Positions 25,230 to 34,600 of a DNA stretch of 64,000 nucleotides are shown piece after piece. The position numbers were made by a program, and so were the translations under genes. This stretch comes from CALMEH01 sp031409875 (GTDB taxonomy: Bacteria; Acidobacteriota; Blastocatellia; Pyrinomonadales; Pyrinomonadaceae). Numbering within the stretch: the stretch's first letter is position 1; each line of letters opens with the position of its first letter. Under the pieces are notes generated by a model. The model was not told the origin of the DNA and made no database searches. It saw only the letters and a program-made list of their open reading frames with translations. Where the stretch lies: contig JANNYB010000202.1 in assembly GCA_031409875.1 (NCBI GenBank), positions 1 to 64,000 on the forward strand. The letters run 5' to 3'.

Positions 25230-28200
25230 ATGCTGAAATCTTTGCTTAAAAGTATTTTGTTTTTAACCGTTTTTTCCGTAACCGTTTTTGCTCAAACGCA
25301 AACTGTTCTTGAAATTGACAAACAACTCGAACGAGAAATAAAAGGCGGCGAATCGCATTCTTATCAAATCAGTTTGGAAACCGGAAAGTTTGCCCAAGTA
25401 AAAATTGAGCAGAAAAGCGTTGATTTGACATCGCGGGTTTTCGGGTTGGACGGAAAGGTTTTCGATTCTTATGACGCGGACATCAGAACAATCGGTTTGG
25501 AAAAGCCTGTGATTTTGGCGGAAATTGCCGGAACATATCGTTTGGATGTCGAAGTTAAAAGCAAAACCGCGCCTGTCGGAAGCTACACCATAAGAATTGA
25601 AGAAGTCAGAGATTTATCCGAAAACGATAAACTTTTTCAAGAATCAAAACTGCTTTTGCGAAAAGCATCTGAACTGAATACTGCCGGAAAATTTCAAGAA
25701 GCCATCGCTCCGGCGGAGCAATCAATCGCTATCAGAGAAAAGATTTTATCGGCGAATGATGTTCAAATCGGATTGGCAAAACAAGTTCTCGCCACGATTT
25801 ACGCAAACTTGAGTAATTTTCAAAAATCTGAGGCTTTATTTCTCGGAATTCTTAGCAATTGGGAAAAAAATCTCCTTCCCGATGATTATCGAATTGCGCT
25901 TATTTTGCATAATTTAGGGGCGACTTACAACTCTCAAGGTGAGCTTGAAAAAGCCGAATCGTATTTCCTTCGAGCTTTGGAAATTCGTAAAAAAAGTTTG
26001 GGTGAATATCATTCCGACACGGCGGCAACCTATAATTCATTGGGCATTGTCTATCGCCGTAAAGACGAAACCGCAAAATCTTTGAAAATGTATGAAAACG
26101 CCTTGCTGATCCGCGAAAAATTATTTGGCGCGGACAATCCTCTGATTGCTTCGGTTTTGGTAAATATCGGTTCACTTTTTTATTACACGGGAGATTATGA
26201 AAAAGCCGAATCAACCTTTAAAAGAGCTTTGGAAATTCGTGAAAAGAGTGTCGGCGTTGAACATCCCGAAACGGCATTGGTTTTAAATAATCTGGGATTG
26301 GCTTATATCGAGAACAAAAAATATGACGAAGCCGAAACAGCATTTAAACGCGCTTTGGCTATCAGAGAAAAAGTCTTTGGCATAAAATCTACGCCATATT
26401 TGAGTGCTTTGGGAAATTTGGGCGACCTTTATTTCAAGCAAAATAATTTTCAAAAGGCTGAACAAATTTATTTACAAGCCGTGCAAACATTTGAGACTTT
26501 AAGTCAAAACGACCCAATCGGATTTGCAGTTTTGCTTGCCAAAACAGGTTCGGTTTACGGACAACTCCGCGATTTTACCAAAGCCGAATCGTATCTGTTG
26601 CGAGCATTGGAGCTTTACACCGCAAAATATGGAAACTATAACAGCAACATCGGCACAACAAGCAATCAACTTGCCTTAATGTATGCCTTCAAAGGCGATG
26701 AAACAAAAGCGGTTTTGTTTCAAAACAGAGCGAGTCAAATCAATGAATTAGTGCTTGGATTAAATCTCGGCACAGGTTCGGAAAGGCAAAAAATCGCCTT
26801 AGTCAAATTATTTAATCAGGATTTGGATCAAGCAATTACCATTCACACCAAACTTGCGTCGAATAATTCCGATGCCGCCGAAAATGCTTTTACCGCAATT
26901 TTGCAAAGAAAAGGTCGTGTTCAAGACGCAATGACTAATAGTTTGGCAATTTTGCGTCAAAGACTTGGCGAAGATGACCGGAAATTATTGAGCGAATTAA
27001 ACGAAGTTAATACAAAACTCGCCGAAATCGTGGTTGGTAATTCGAGTCTGAAACCTGCCGAAAAAGAAAAACAGATTGAAATGTTGCGAGAGCGAAAAGA
27101 AAAAGTCGAATCTCGCATAAGTGTTGCAAGTGGAGGTAATTACACCGCTTCATCGGCAGTTAGTTTGAAGAAAATCCGCGAAGTAATTCCCGAAAAAAGT
27201 GTTCTCATCGAATTCAAGCGTTATGAATCGTTCGACCTTAAAACCGGAAAAAGAAATGAGCCTTCATATGTGGTTTATTTTGCCGGAAAAACAGGTGAAA
27301 TCGGTTGGAAAGAACTCGGCGAAGCCAAACCGATTGACACCGCAATCGCCAAATTTCGCCAAGCCTTGCAAGACCCGAAAAGCACGAATTTTAAACAGCT
27401 TTCGCGCGATTTGGATGAGAAAATTTTTGCACCGATTCGTTCTGCTTTGGGCGATTCGACACAACTTTTAATCTCGCCCGACGGCGAACTTAATCTGATT
27501 CCGTTTGAAGCGTTAATTGATAAAAACGGTAAATATTTGGTCGAAAATTACTCGATTTCCTATCTTTCGAGCGGGCGCGATTTGCTGAGAATGCAAAATT
27601 CTATGCCAAACAATAATACGCCGCTGATTTTGGCAAATCCGGCGTTTGGGGAGTTTGCAGTTGCTCAAAACATTAAAACAAACAACGGAAAAAGAAATGT
27701 TAATGTCGTTAAAAGTCTTTCGGAAACTTACTTTGCACCTTTGAGCGGAACTGAAAAAGAAGGGCAAGAGATCAAAAAATTATTCCCGAAGGCAACGCTT
27801 TTAACCGGCGAAAAAGCTAACAAAACTGCGCTTAAAGAATCTAAATCGCCGAGCATTTTGCACATTGCCACGCACGGATTTTTTATCGAACCTGACGAAA
27901 AAGCTATCGAAAACGGAAATCCTCTGTTGCGTTCGGGGCTTGCTTTGGCAGGTGCCAACAATCATTCGGAAAAAGAGACGGACGGAATTTTTACTGCGTT
28001 GGAAGGCGCGGGATTGAATCTTTTCGGCACAAAATTGGTGGTTCTTTCAGCGTGCGGAACAGGTTTGGGCGATGTTCAAACAGGCGAAGGCGTTTTCGGT
28101 CTGCGGCGTTCTTTTGTGTTGGCAGGTTCGGAATCTCTGGTTATTTCGCTCTGGTCGGTCAGCGATTATATTACCCGCGAATTGATGGTTAATTATTACA

Positions 28201-28346
28201 AAAATCTCAAACAAGGTTTAGGTCGCGGCGAATCGCTCAGAAAAGTCCAACTCGAAATGCTCAAAAATCCCAAACGCCAACATCCTTTCTATTGGGCGAG
28301 CTTTATTCAATCGGGAAATTGGAAAGAGTTGGAAAATATAAAATAG
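25230..28346 (+). CDS. Secreted TPR-CHAT protease
   Basis: A 1038-residue protein. Residues 1-22 are a signal peptide (LLKSILFLTVFSVTVFAQ). Residues 25-130 form a beta domain similar to bacterial pre-peptidase C-terminal (PPC) folds. About ten tetratricopeptide repeats follow to about residue 500 (for example YFLRALEIRKKSLGEYH). The C-terminal 350 residues are a CHAT caspase-like domain with catalytic His882 in LHIATHGFF and Cys942 in VLSACGTGLGD; LISPDGELNLIPFEAL is also typical. CHAT proteases cleave partner proteins in signalling, defence or death pathways; most known ones are cytoplasmic, so the signal peptide is notable. AGGAGG-type ribosome binding site upstream; terminator at 28373. 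Confidence 0.9.
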   Translation: MLKSLLKSILFLTVFSVTVFAQTQTVLEIDKQLEREIKGGESHSYQISLETGKFAQVKIEQKSVDLTSRVFGLDGKVFDSYDADIRTIGLEKPVILAEIAGTYRLDVEVKSKTAPVGSYTIRIEEVRDLSENDKLFQESKLLLRKASELNTAGKFQEAIAPAEQSIAIREKILSANDVQIGLAKQVLATIYANLSNFQKSEALFLGILSNWEKNLLPDDYRIALILHNLGATYNSQGELEKAESYFLRALEIRKKSLGEYHSDTAATYNSLGIVYRRKDETAKSLKMYENALLIREKLFGADNPLIASVLVNIGSLFYYTGDYEKAESTFKRALEIREKSVGVEHPETALVLNNLGLAYIENKKYDEAETAFKRALAIREKVFGIKSTPYLSALGNLGDLYFKQNNFQKAEQIYLQAVQTFETLSQNDPIGFAVLLAKTGSVYGQLRDFTKAESYLLRALELYTAKYGNYNSNIGTTSNQLALMYAFKGDETKAVLFQNRASQINELVLGLNLGTGSERQKIALVKLFNQDLDQAITIHTKLASNNSDAAENAFTAILQRKGRVQDAMTNSLAILRQRLGEDDRKLLSELNEVNTKLAEIVVGNSSLKPAEKEKQIEMLRERKEKVESRISVASGGNYTASSAVSLKKIREVIPEKSVLIEFKRYESFDLKTGKRNEPSYVVYFAGKTGEIGWKELGEAKPIDTAIAKFRQALQDPKSTNFKQLSRDLDEKIFAPIRSALGDSTQLLISPDGELNLIPFEALIDKNGKYLVENYSISYLSSGRDLLRMQNSMPNNNTPLILANPAFGEFAVAQNIKTNNGKRNVNVVKSLSETYFAPLSGTEKEGQEIKKLFPKATLLTGEKANKTALKESKSPSILHIATHGFFIEPDEKAIENGNPLLRSGLALAGANNHSEKETDGIFTALEGAGLNLFGTKLVVLSACGTGLGDVQTGEGVFGLRRSFVLAGSESLVISLWSVSDYITRELMVNYYKNLKQGLGRGESLRKVQLEMLKNPKRQHPFYWASFIQSGNWKELENIK

Positions 28347-28372
28347 CTTAAACCGCCATTTATCAATAGCTT

Positions 28373-28406
28373 AAATCACGAAGAGAAATCTTCGTGATTT
28401 TTTTTT
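28373..28406 (+). terminator. Rho-independent terminator after CHAT gene
   Basis: AAATCACGAAG pairs with CTTCGTGATTT across a six-base loop and is followed by a run of T, 26 bases after the CHAT stop codon. It ends the 21867-28346 operon. Confidence 0.92.
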
Positions 28407-28482
28407 GCAAAAAATATGAAATGTTTTTCCCGCTTTTGTCTTGTCAATATAGAAGAGATTTTCAAGCCGGTATTTTAACGGA

Positions 28483-28513
28483 ATGAGCCGATTTTTAGCT
28501 AATCGTTGCGTTA
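28483..28513 (+). promoter_or_regulatory. 31-base leader box, copy 1
   Basis: The 31 bases beginning ATGAGCCGATTTTTAGC are identical to 31548-31578. They lie 44 bases upstream of ATG 28558. Nothing else in the two flanks is similar for more than a few bases, so the box is probably a functional promoter, operator or leader element. Confidence 0.7.
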
Positions 28514-28557
28514 AATGAGTAAAGGCAAAATGAATCTCTTAAATGAGGAGAAAAAAG

Positions 28558-28860
28558 ATGAATTTATTGGGTAAAAATTTAATTTTATGTTTGGTGTTTT
28601 CAATGTTGTTTTCGGGAATGGCGGTTGATTCAAATGCGGCAGGCGCGGGCAGAATCAATAAATCGTTTGCAGCGCAAGGCTCGTTGTCCATTGCGCTTGT
28701 CGCCGGACGTGAGGTTAATGACGTTACTTTGGGCGTTGACGGAAGTGTTATTTCTGCCGGAACTACTAATCAGAGTGGAACGGCAGATATTCTTTACAGC
28801 CGCTACAATCAACGGCTGAATGCCACAGGCGATTTTTTCATTACACAAATCAATCCATAA
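28558..28860 (+). CDS. Small secreted protein with delta-60-like fragment
   Basis: About 100 residues from ATG 28558, which is preceded by GAGGAG. The N-terminus is a signal peptide (NLILCLVFSMLFSGMAVDSNA). The remainder includes VNDVTLGVDGSVISAGTTN, which resembles half of one delta-60 repeat of the type found seven times in the 35665 protein. It may be a remnant of a longer gene or a real small protein. The shared leader box upstream argues it is, or was, expressed. Confidence 0.6.
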   Translation: MNLLGKNLILCLVFSMLFSGMAVDSNAAGAGRINKSFAAQGSLSIALVAGREVNDVTLGVDGSVISAGTTNQSGTADILYSRYNQRLNATGDFFITQINP

Positions 28861-29027
28861 CCTGAAATGGTAAATCGGTTTAACGCCGCATTTAACTAAA
28901 AGACTGACAGCAAGCCGTTTTTTTGAGCAACCGACAACGGAAATTCGCTAGAAGGTTGTATTGTCGTGCGCTGATATTTTTTGAAGTTTAAGAAGTTCTT
29001 TGACAACTAAATACCATAACGATTAAA

Positions 29028-29086
29028 TGTCGCGTGAGCTACGACTGAGTTATTTACAACAAAACTCAGTTGTCGTTCACGCGACA
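29028..29086. repeat. Inverted repeat between convergent genes
   Basis: TGTCGCGTGAGCTACGACTG (29028-29051) pairs in 20 of 24 positions with 29063-29086 across an 11-base AT-rich loop. It lies 22 bases downstream of the stop of the minus-strand regulator gene and may end its transcript. The rest of the 247-base gap shows no gene. Confidence 0.85.
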
Positions 29087-29107
29087 AGAATCATTAATTT
29101 ATGACGA

Positions 29108-31195
29108 TTAATTTAATCCTTTAATCAGAACAATATTTTGTTTCCAACCGCCGCGCACGAGCGTAAAATAGTTGCCGTCGGGTGAAAAAGAAAAGCTGGC
29201 GTTGGGGAAGATTTCCATTTTTCCTAAATCGAATAATTTTTGCGGTGCGCCGCCGTTTAAGTCTTGTTGCCAAAGTGTGTAACCGTTTGTTTCGCTGTGA
29301 AGAATATAGTTGATTTGCGAATCATTTTTTGTCCAAGTTATTTCCGCCGGACTTTCCTTGACGGTTATCGGAAATGAATTTATTACTTTATTTTCAGCAA
29401 TCGAAAATATTTTGATGGTTGTTTCGCCGTCCAAATAGGCAACTTTTCGGCGGTCATTCGAGAAGGCAAAAATCCAACTTTTTTTGTCTATCACCAAACT
29501 TTCTTCGCCGCCGCCAATTGGAGTTTTCCATAACTTGGTCAACAGAGCCGACCTGAAATATACAAAATTTTCATCTGTCGCAACCGGATAACCGCCTTCT
29601 TTTTCTGTGATTTGTCGTTGATCGCTGCCGTCGGAATTCATCCGCCAAAGATGCTCAATGCCCGAACGATTTGAAGAAAAAAAGATGTATCTGCCATCGT
29701 GCGACATTTGCGCGACAAGCTCGCGGTTTTTATCATTGGTCAGTTGTTTTAGATTGTTTCCTTCGCCGTTCATACTCCAAATATCGCCGTTGCCGCTCGT
29801 ATATGACGAAAATAAAATGTTTCCGTCCGAAGTAAAATTGCCGATCACAGCGTCAGTCAAAACGCGAAAATTATTCGGATTTTGAGTTTCGTAAAGATGA
29901 AGTTTGAAATCACGTTCAATCGTTGCGGCAATCAATTTATCACCGGATTTGTTGAGCGATATGCCCATATATGATTCATTTGTTTTTGACAGCGGAGTAA
30001 TTTCGCCGTCTTTTTTCGAGACTAACCAAATCCGCGAAGGTTCATCGGTTTTCAGATTTGCCGTCATCAAAAACTGCTCGTTGTTATTGAGCGATTGAAG
30101 ATTTTTTATGTGAAAAAAGCGATTTTGAAAAATATCGCGTTCGGCTTTGGTTTCAACGTCAACTTCGGAAACGCTGTAAAATTGCGCGGCGTTCTCAGAG
30201 TGTCCGTTGGCAAAAATTATCGTCTTGCCATCGGGCGACCATTCGTTATCGCCGATGTCAATGCCATACAATCGCGTCGCTAATTTTCGCTGATTTGTGC
30301 CGGCGTTGTCGGTAATCCATAACGAGCAATAATCATCCGGTTGACGATTACAGCGAACAAACGAAAGTTGTTTATCATCGGGCGAAACGCTTACCCAACC
30401 TTGCACGTCTTCGACGATTTTGGTCATTGTTCCGCCTAAAATCGAAACTTTATACAACATCATTTTCGCCGAACTTTCTTTTTTCTTACGGCTGACATAA
30501 ATATCTTCGCTGTCTTGCGAAAAAATCAAACCGTAATAAAGATCATCACTTGATTTGATAATCTCGACATTGTTTCCGGTTTCGAGATTTTTTATCCAAA
30601 CGCCGAAATTGTTTTTATTTCCGCTGGTGTAAGCAACATATTTGCCGTTCGGAGAAATTGCGCTGTTGGAAGTATTTCCCGTCAATGCCAAAGTTTCGGT
30701 TTGAAAAGGTTGCGCCAAAATCGGACTAGCCAAATTTTCGCGGTTCAAGGTTTTGGCAATCAGCCACGAAGCAACGGCAATCATTCCGACAGCAAAAATC
30801 AGCGACAAACCGACGCGAAAATTATTTTTATTTGGATTCGTAAGCGGCGGCAAGATTTGAGTTTCCGGCGAAATTTCCGTTACTTCGCCGATGAACCGAT
30901 AGCCGCGACGCGGAATAGTTTCGATAAATTTCGGGTGATTAAAATCGTCTTCGAGAAGTTTTCTAAGTTGCCGAATGTTGTATGTAAGATTGCTGTCTTC
31001 GACAAAAGTATCTTCCCAAATCTTTTGCATCAGTTCATCTTTTTCGATAATTCGCCCGCGATTTTCAATCAAAATTGCAAGCAACAAAAAGACTTTAGGC
31101 GTGATGGAAAGTGTCGTTTCGCGCTTGGTTAAGGTTTTTTCTTCGAGGTCTAAACTAAAATCCCCAAATTTGTATAAGTGATTGTTTTTCATCAA
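29108..31195 (-). CDS. Winged-helix, TM and TolB-propeller regulator, second copy
   Basis: A 695-residue paralogue of the protein at 3331-5457 with the same layout: winged helix 8-105 (ITPKVFLLLAILIENRGR, VEDSNLTYNIRQLRKLL, TIPRRGYRFIGEV), a membrane segment at about 127-147, then a TolB-like propeller with S-P-D-G repeats (FSSNRSGIEHLWRMNSDGS). It lies divergent from the large SBBP surface protein gene at 31614, a plausible target. Probably a sensor-regulator whose propeller reads an extracytoplasmic state. Confidence 0.88.
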   Translation of the reverse strand: MMKNNHLYKFGDFSLDLEEKTLTKRETTLSITPKVFLLLAILIENRGRIIEKDELMQKIWEDTFVEDSNLTYNIRQLRKLLEDDFNHPKFIETIPRRGYRFIGEVTEISPETQILPPLTNPNKNNFRVGLSLIFAVGMIAVASWLIAKTLNRENLASPILAQPFQTETLALTGNTSNSAISPNGKYVAYTSGNKNNFGVWIKNLETGNNVEIIKSSDDLYYGLIFSQDSEDIYVSRKKKESSAKMMLYKVSILGGTMTKIVEDVQGWVSVSPDDKQLSFVRCNRQPDDYCSLWITDNAGTNQRKLATRLYGIDIGDNEWSPDGKTIIFANGHSENAAQFYSVSEVDVETKAERDIFQNRFFHIKNLQSLNNNEQFLMTANLKTDEPSRIWLVSKKDGEITPLSKTNESYMGISLNKSGDKLIAATIERDFKLHLYETQNPNNFRVLTDAVIGNFTSDGNILFSSYTSGNGDIWSMNGEGNNLKQLTNDKNRELVAQMSHDGRYIFFSSNRSGIEHLWRMNSDGSDQRQITEKEGGYPVATDENFVYFRSALLTKLWKTPIGGGEESLVIDKKSWIFAFSNDRRKVAYLDGETTIKIFSIAENKVINSFPITVKESPAEITWTKNDSQINYILHSETNGYTLWQQDLNGGAPQKLFDLGKMEIFPNASFSFSPDGNYFTLVRGGWKQNIVLIKGLN

Positions 31196-31347
31196 TTTAA
31201 CTCACTCTAGGAAATAACTAGGAAATGACTAATCCAATTCTCAAGACTTTTCGGGGATAGAAATGTCTAAATATGAATAATTTTTAAAAGCTAAAAAGCA
31301 GTTTAGCACATTCGGTTGGCGCGGAAAGTTTTTTTCGCATAAACATC

Positions 31348-31549
31348 AACGAATGATAGGGTTCTTGCAAAGTCAGAGTTTGAGCCGATTCAGCTATTCG
31401 CTATCAGTTATCAGCTATCAGTTATTCCGAAAAGTAAGTTTTTTTCTTCGGAATAACTGATAGCTGAGAGCGAATAACTGATAATGAGCGGATTTCACAT
31501 TTACGAGTTACGCTATTTACGACTTTGCAAGAACCCTACAACGAATGAT
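31348..31549. mobile_element. MITE-like element with terminal inverted repeats and target duplication
   Basis: Terminal repeats TAGGGTTCTTGCAAAGTC (31357-31374) and its exact complement (31521-31538) bound about 180 bases with no gene. A direct repeat, CAACGAATGAT, flanks both ends (31347-31357 and 31539-31549), the mark of a target-site duplication of about 10-11 bases. Inside are inner palindromic arms made of ATCAGTT-type repeats (31385-31428, 31434-31485) similar to those at 44328-44436. The duplication length fits IS4-type transposases, which is inference. It lies immediately upstream of leader box copy 2, in the 418-base gap 31196-31613, which has no gene. Confidence 0.8.
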
Positions 31550-31578
31550 GAGCCGATTTTTAGCTAATCGTTGCGTTA
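31548..31578 (+). promoter_or_regulatory. 31-base leader box, copy 2
   Basis: Identical over 31 bases to 28483-28513 and placed 35 bases before ATG 31614. It is followed by a small hairpin, GCGTTAGTTAATAACGC. The MITE-like element ends at its left border. Confidence 0.7.
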
Positions 31579-31613
31579 GTTAATAACGCAAGAAAAAAGT
31601 AGGAGGCAGAATT

Positions 31614-34600
31614 ATGTTTGAAAATTTAAAAATTACACGATTTGCGGTAACGCTTATCGTCTTGGCGGCGATGTTGACAGCGAGTTTGGTGATTGGTGAA
31701 ACGAAAGTTTTCCAATCAAAGGTTTTGGCGGAAACTTTGCCGAAAGCGGAAATTTCACAAGAATCCGTCATCGAAAACTTAGGCACTCAGCCGGTTTATT
31801 TTGAAGAAAATAGCGGACAATTTAACAACAAAGTCCGCTATTTTACTCGCGGAACGAAAGGTTATGATTTGTTTCTGACAGCGACGGATGCGGTTTATGT
31901 TCTTTCAAGTCCAAAGTCCGAAGTCCAAAGTCCAAAGTCGGAAGATTTGAGAAATCCGAAATCCCAAATCCCAAATCCGAAATCTGCCGTCGCTGTTTAT
32001 ATGACTTTGGCTGGTGCGAATGAAGATTCTACTTTTGCTGGTTCGCTGTCGCTTGAGCATAAAACGAATTATTTCAAAGGTGCGGAAAGCGATTGGCGGA
32101 CGGAGATTGCCAATTACGGGCAAGTTCGGACGAATCAGGTGTATGAAGGCATTGATATGGTTTGGCACGGCAAAGAAAATGGCGGCGTGCAGTATGATTT
32201 TGTGGTTGAACCGAATGCGAATCCGAACCAAATTGAATGGCAAATAAAAGGTGCAAGTGCCGTTGAATTAACCGCAGAAGGCGACCTTTTAATCAAAACC
32301 GAATTCGGCGAAATCAAACAAAACAAACCTTTTACCTTTCAAGACGCAAACGGTTTCAGACAAGAAATCGAAAGCCGCTTTGTGCTGTCAGAACCGTCTG
32401 CGGTAGCGGGCGGGTTAAACGCCGAATCATTCAAAGTAAAATTTGAACTCGGCAATTACGACCGCTCAAAAACGCTGACGATTGACCCGTCGGTTAATTT
32501 ATCAAACCTCTCATTTTCAACCTTTTTAGGCGGAAACGGTGCAGATAGAGGCTATGGCATAACCACCGACCGAGCAGGAAATGTTTATGTTACCGGCACT
32601 ACACTTTCACAATCATTTCCGACAACTGCCGGCACATTCGACACAACTTATAACAACAGTTTTGATGTCTTTGTTACAAAGTTAAATCCAACTGGTTCAA
32701 ATTTAATTTATTCTACTTTTATCGGCGGAACAGGTGTGGATGTAGGATTTGGAATAGTAGCAGATACTTCTGGAAATGCATTTGTTACGGGCGGTTCAGA
32801 CAGTTCAATAAGTTATCCAACAACTACCGGAGCTTTCGACACTACTGGTAATGGCTTAAGAGATGTTTTTGTGACAAAACTTAATCCGATGGGTTCAGCT
32901 CTTGTTTATTCCACTTTTATCGGCGGTAATAACGACGAAGAAGGACAAGGAATAGTAGTAGATGTTTCGGGAAATGCTTTTGTTACAGGATACTCAAATG
33001 ATGGAGCAGTTGATTACCCGACAACAGCCGGAGCTTTTGAAACAAGTCATAATGGGAGCAGTGATGCCTTTGTGACAAAACTTAATCCAACAGGTTCGGC
33101 ACTTGTTTATTCCACTTTTATCAGCGGAACCAGCTCCGATAGTGGAAGGGGTATCGCCATAGATGCCTCAGGTAATGCTTTTGTTACTGGTTCTACACAA
33201 AGCACTAATTATCCGACAACTGGCGGAGCTTTCGATGTAACTCAGAATGGAGGTAGTGATGTCTTTATCACAAAACTTAATCCGGCAGGTTCAGCACTTA
33301 TTTATTCAACTTTTATTGGTGGAAATGGAACTGATATAGGAGATGGAATAGCTGTAGATTCATCAGGAAATGCTTTTATTACCGGGCAGACTTCCGTTGG
33401 TGTCCCCGATTATCCAACCACTTTCGGAGCATTTGATACAACTCGTAACGGACCGTTTAGTGATGTATTTGTTACTAAATTAAACCCCACAGGTTCAGGG
33501 TTGGTCTATTCAACTTTTATTGTTGGAAGTGGATCCGATTACGGAAATGGAATTGTGATAGATTCATCCGGCAATGCTTTTGTTACGGGTTATACAGGCG
33601 ATAGCACAACCGATTATCCGACTACTACGGGAGCCTTTGATACAACTCATAACGGCAACAATGATGTTTTTGTATGTAAACTCAACTCGACAGGATTGTC
33701 ATTAATATATTCAACATTTATTGGCGGAAGTGGTAACGAAGAAGGGAATGGAATAGCAATAGATTCTGCAGGGAATGTTTTTGTTACCGGAATCGCACTT
33801 GACGGGACAACCGAATACCCGACAACCCAAGAGGTTTTTCAGCCGCAAAACAATGGTAATGGCGATGTTTTTGTTACCAAATTGGGAGATTTTTCGATTT
33901 CGGGCAGAACGCTTGATACTTCCGGGTTGCCGTTGGCGAATACGGCGGTGGCGATGAGCGGCGATAACACCGATTTTATGTTGTCCGACGCGGAAGGTCG
34001 GTTTTATTTCGGCGATACGATTCTGAGCGGCACAAATCTCGTTTCGGCGACACAGATTTTGTATAATTTCAATCCGCCGAATTTTCAAGTTGTTACTAAT
34101 CGCAACAAACAAATCACCTTTGTCGGTCGCCCGACAACTTCGGGTCCGACGGTTGCGTTTTCCAATCTTGGCGGTGATGTTCAATCAACTGCCGGAAATA
34201 TCGGTCTGCCCAACACGAACTTGACGCTTATTGATACATTCGGCGACATCCGCACGGCAACTACCGATGCTCAGGGCAATTATAGATTTAACAACGTCCG
34301 CACAGGTTCGTTCTACATCGTTTTTGCCGAACGCGACGGCTACAATTTCTCGCCTGCCGCCGCTCAAGTTACATTTCTCGATCAAAATTTGGATGTTGAT
34401 TTCACCGCTTCGCCCAACAGTCCGCGCCCTGTGCAGGATTTTGACGGCGACGGCAAATCCGATTTGGCGGTTTTTCGTCCCGCAGAAGGAAATTGGTATA
34501 TTTTGCAATCGCAAAACAACGCGCTCAAAGTCGTTAATTTCGGCGTGAACGGCGATGTTCCGTTGGCAGAAGATTTCGACGGCGACAATCGCGCTGACAT

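Noticed and set aside
28483..28513. c-di-GMP or other known riboswitch at the leader box
   Set aside because: The conserved cores of known riboswitch classes that I can recognise are not present, and the box is too short for such an aptamer.
31348..31549. Complete insertion sequence
   Set aside because: The interval is about 180 bases and has no transposase frame; only ends and target duplication are present.
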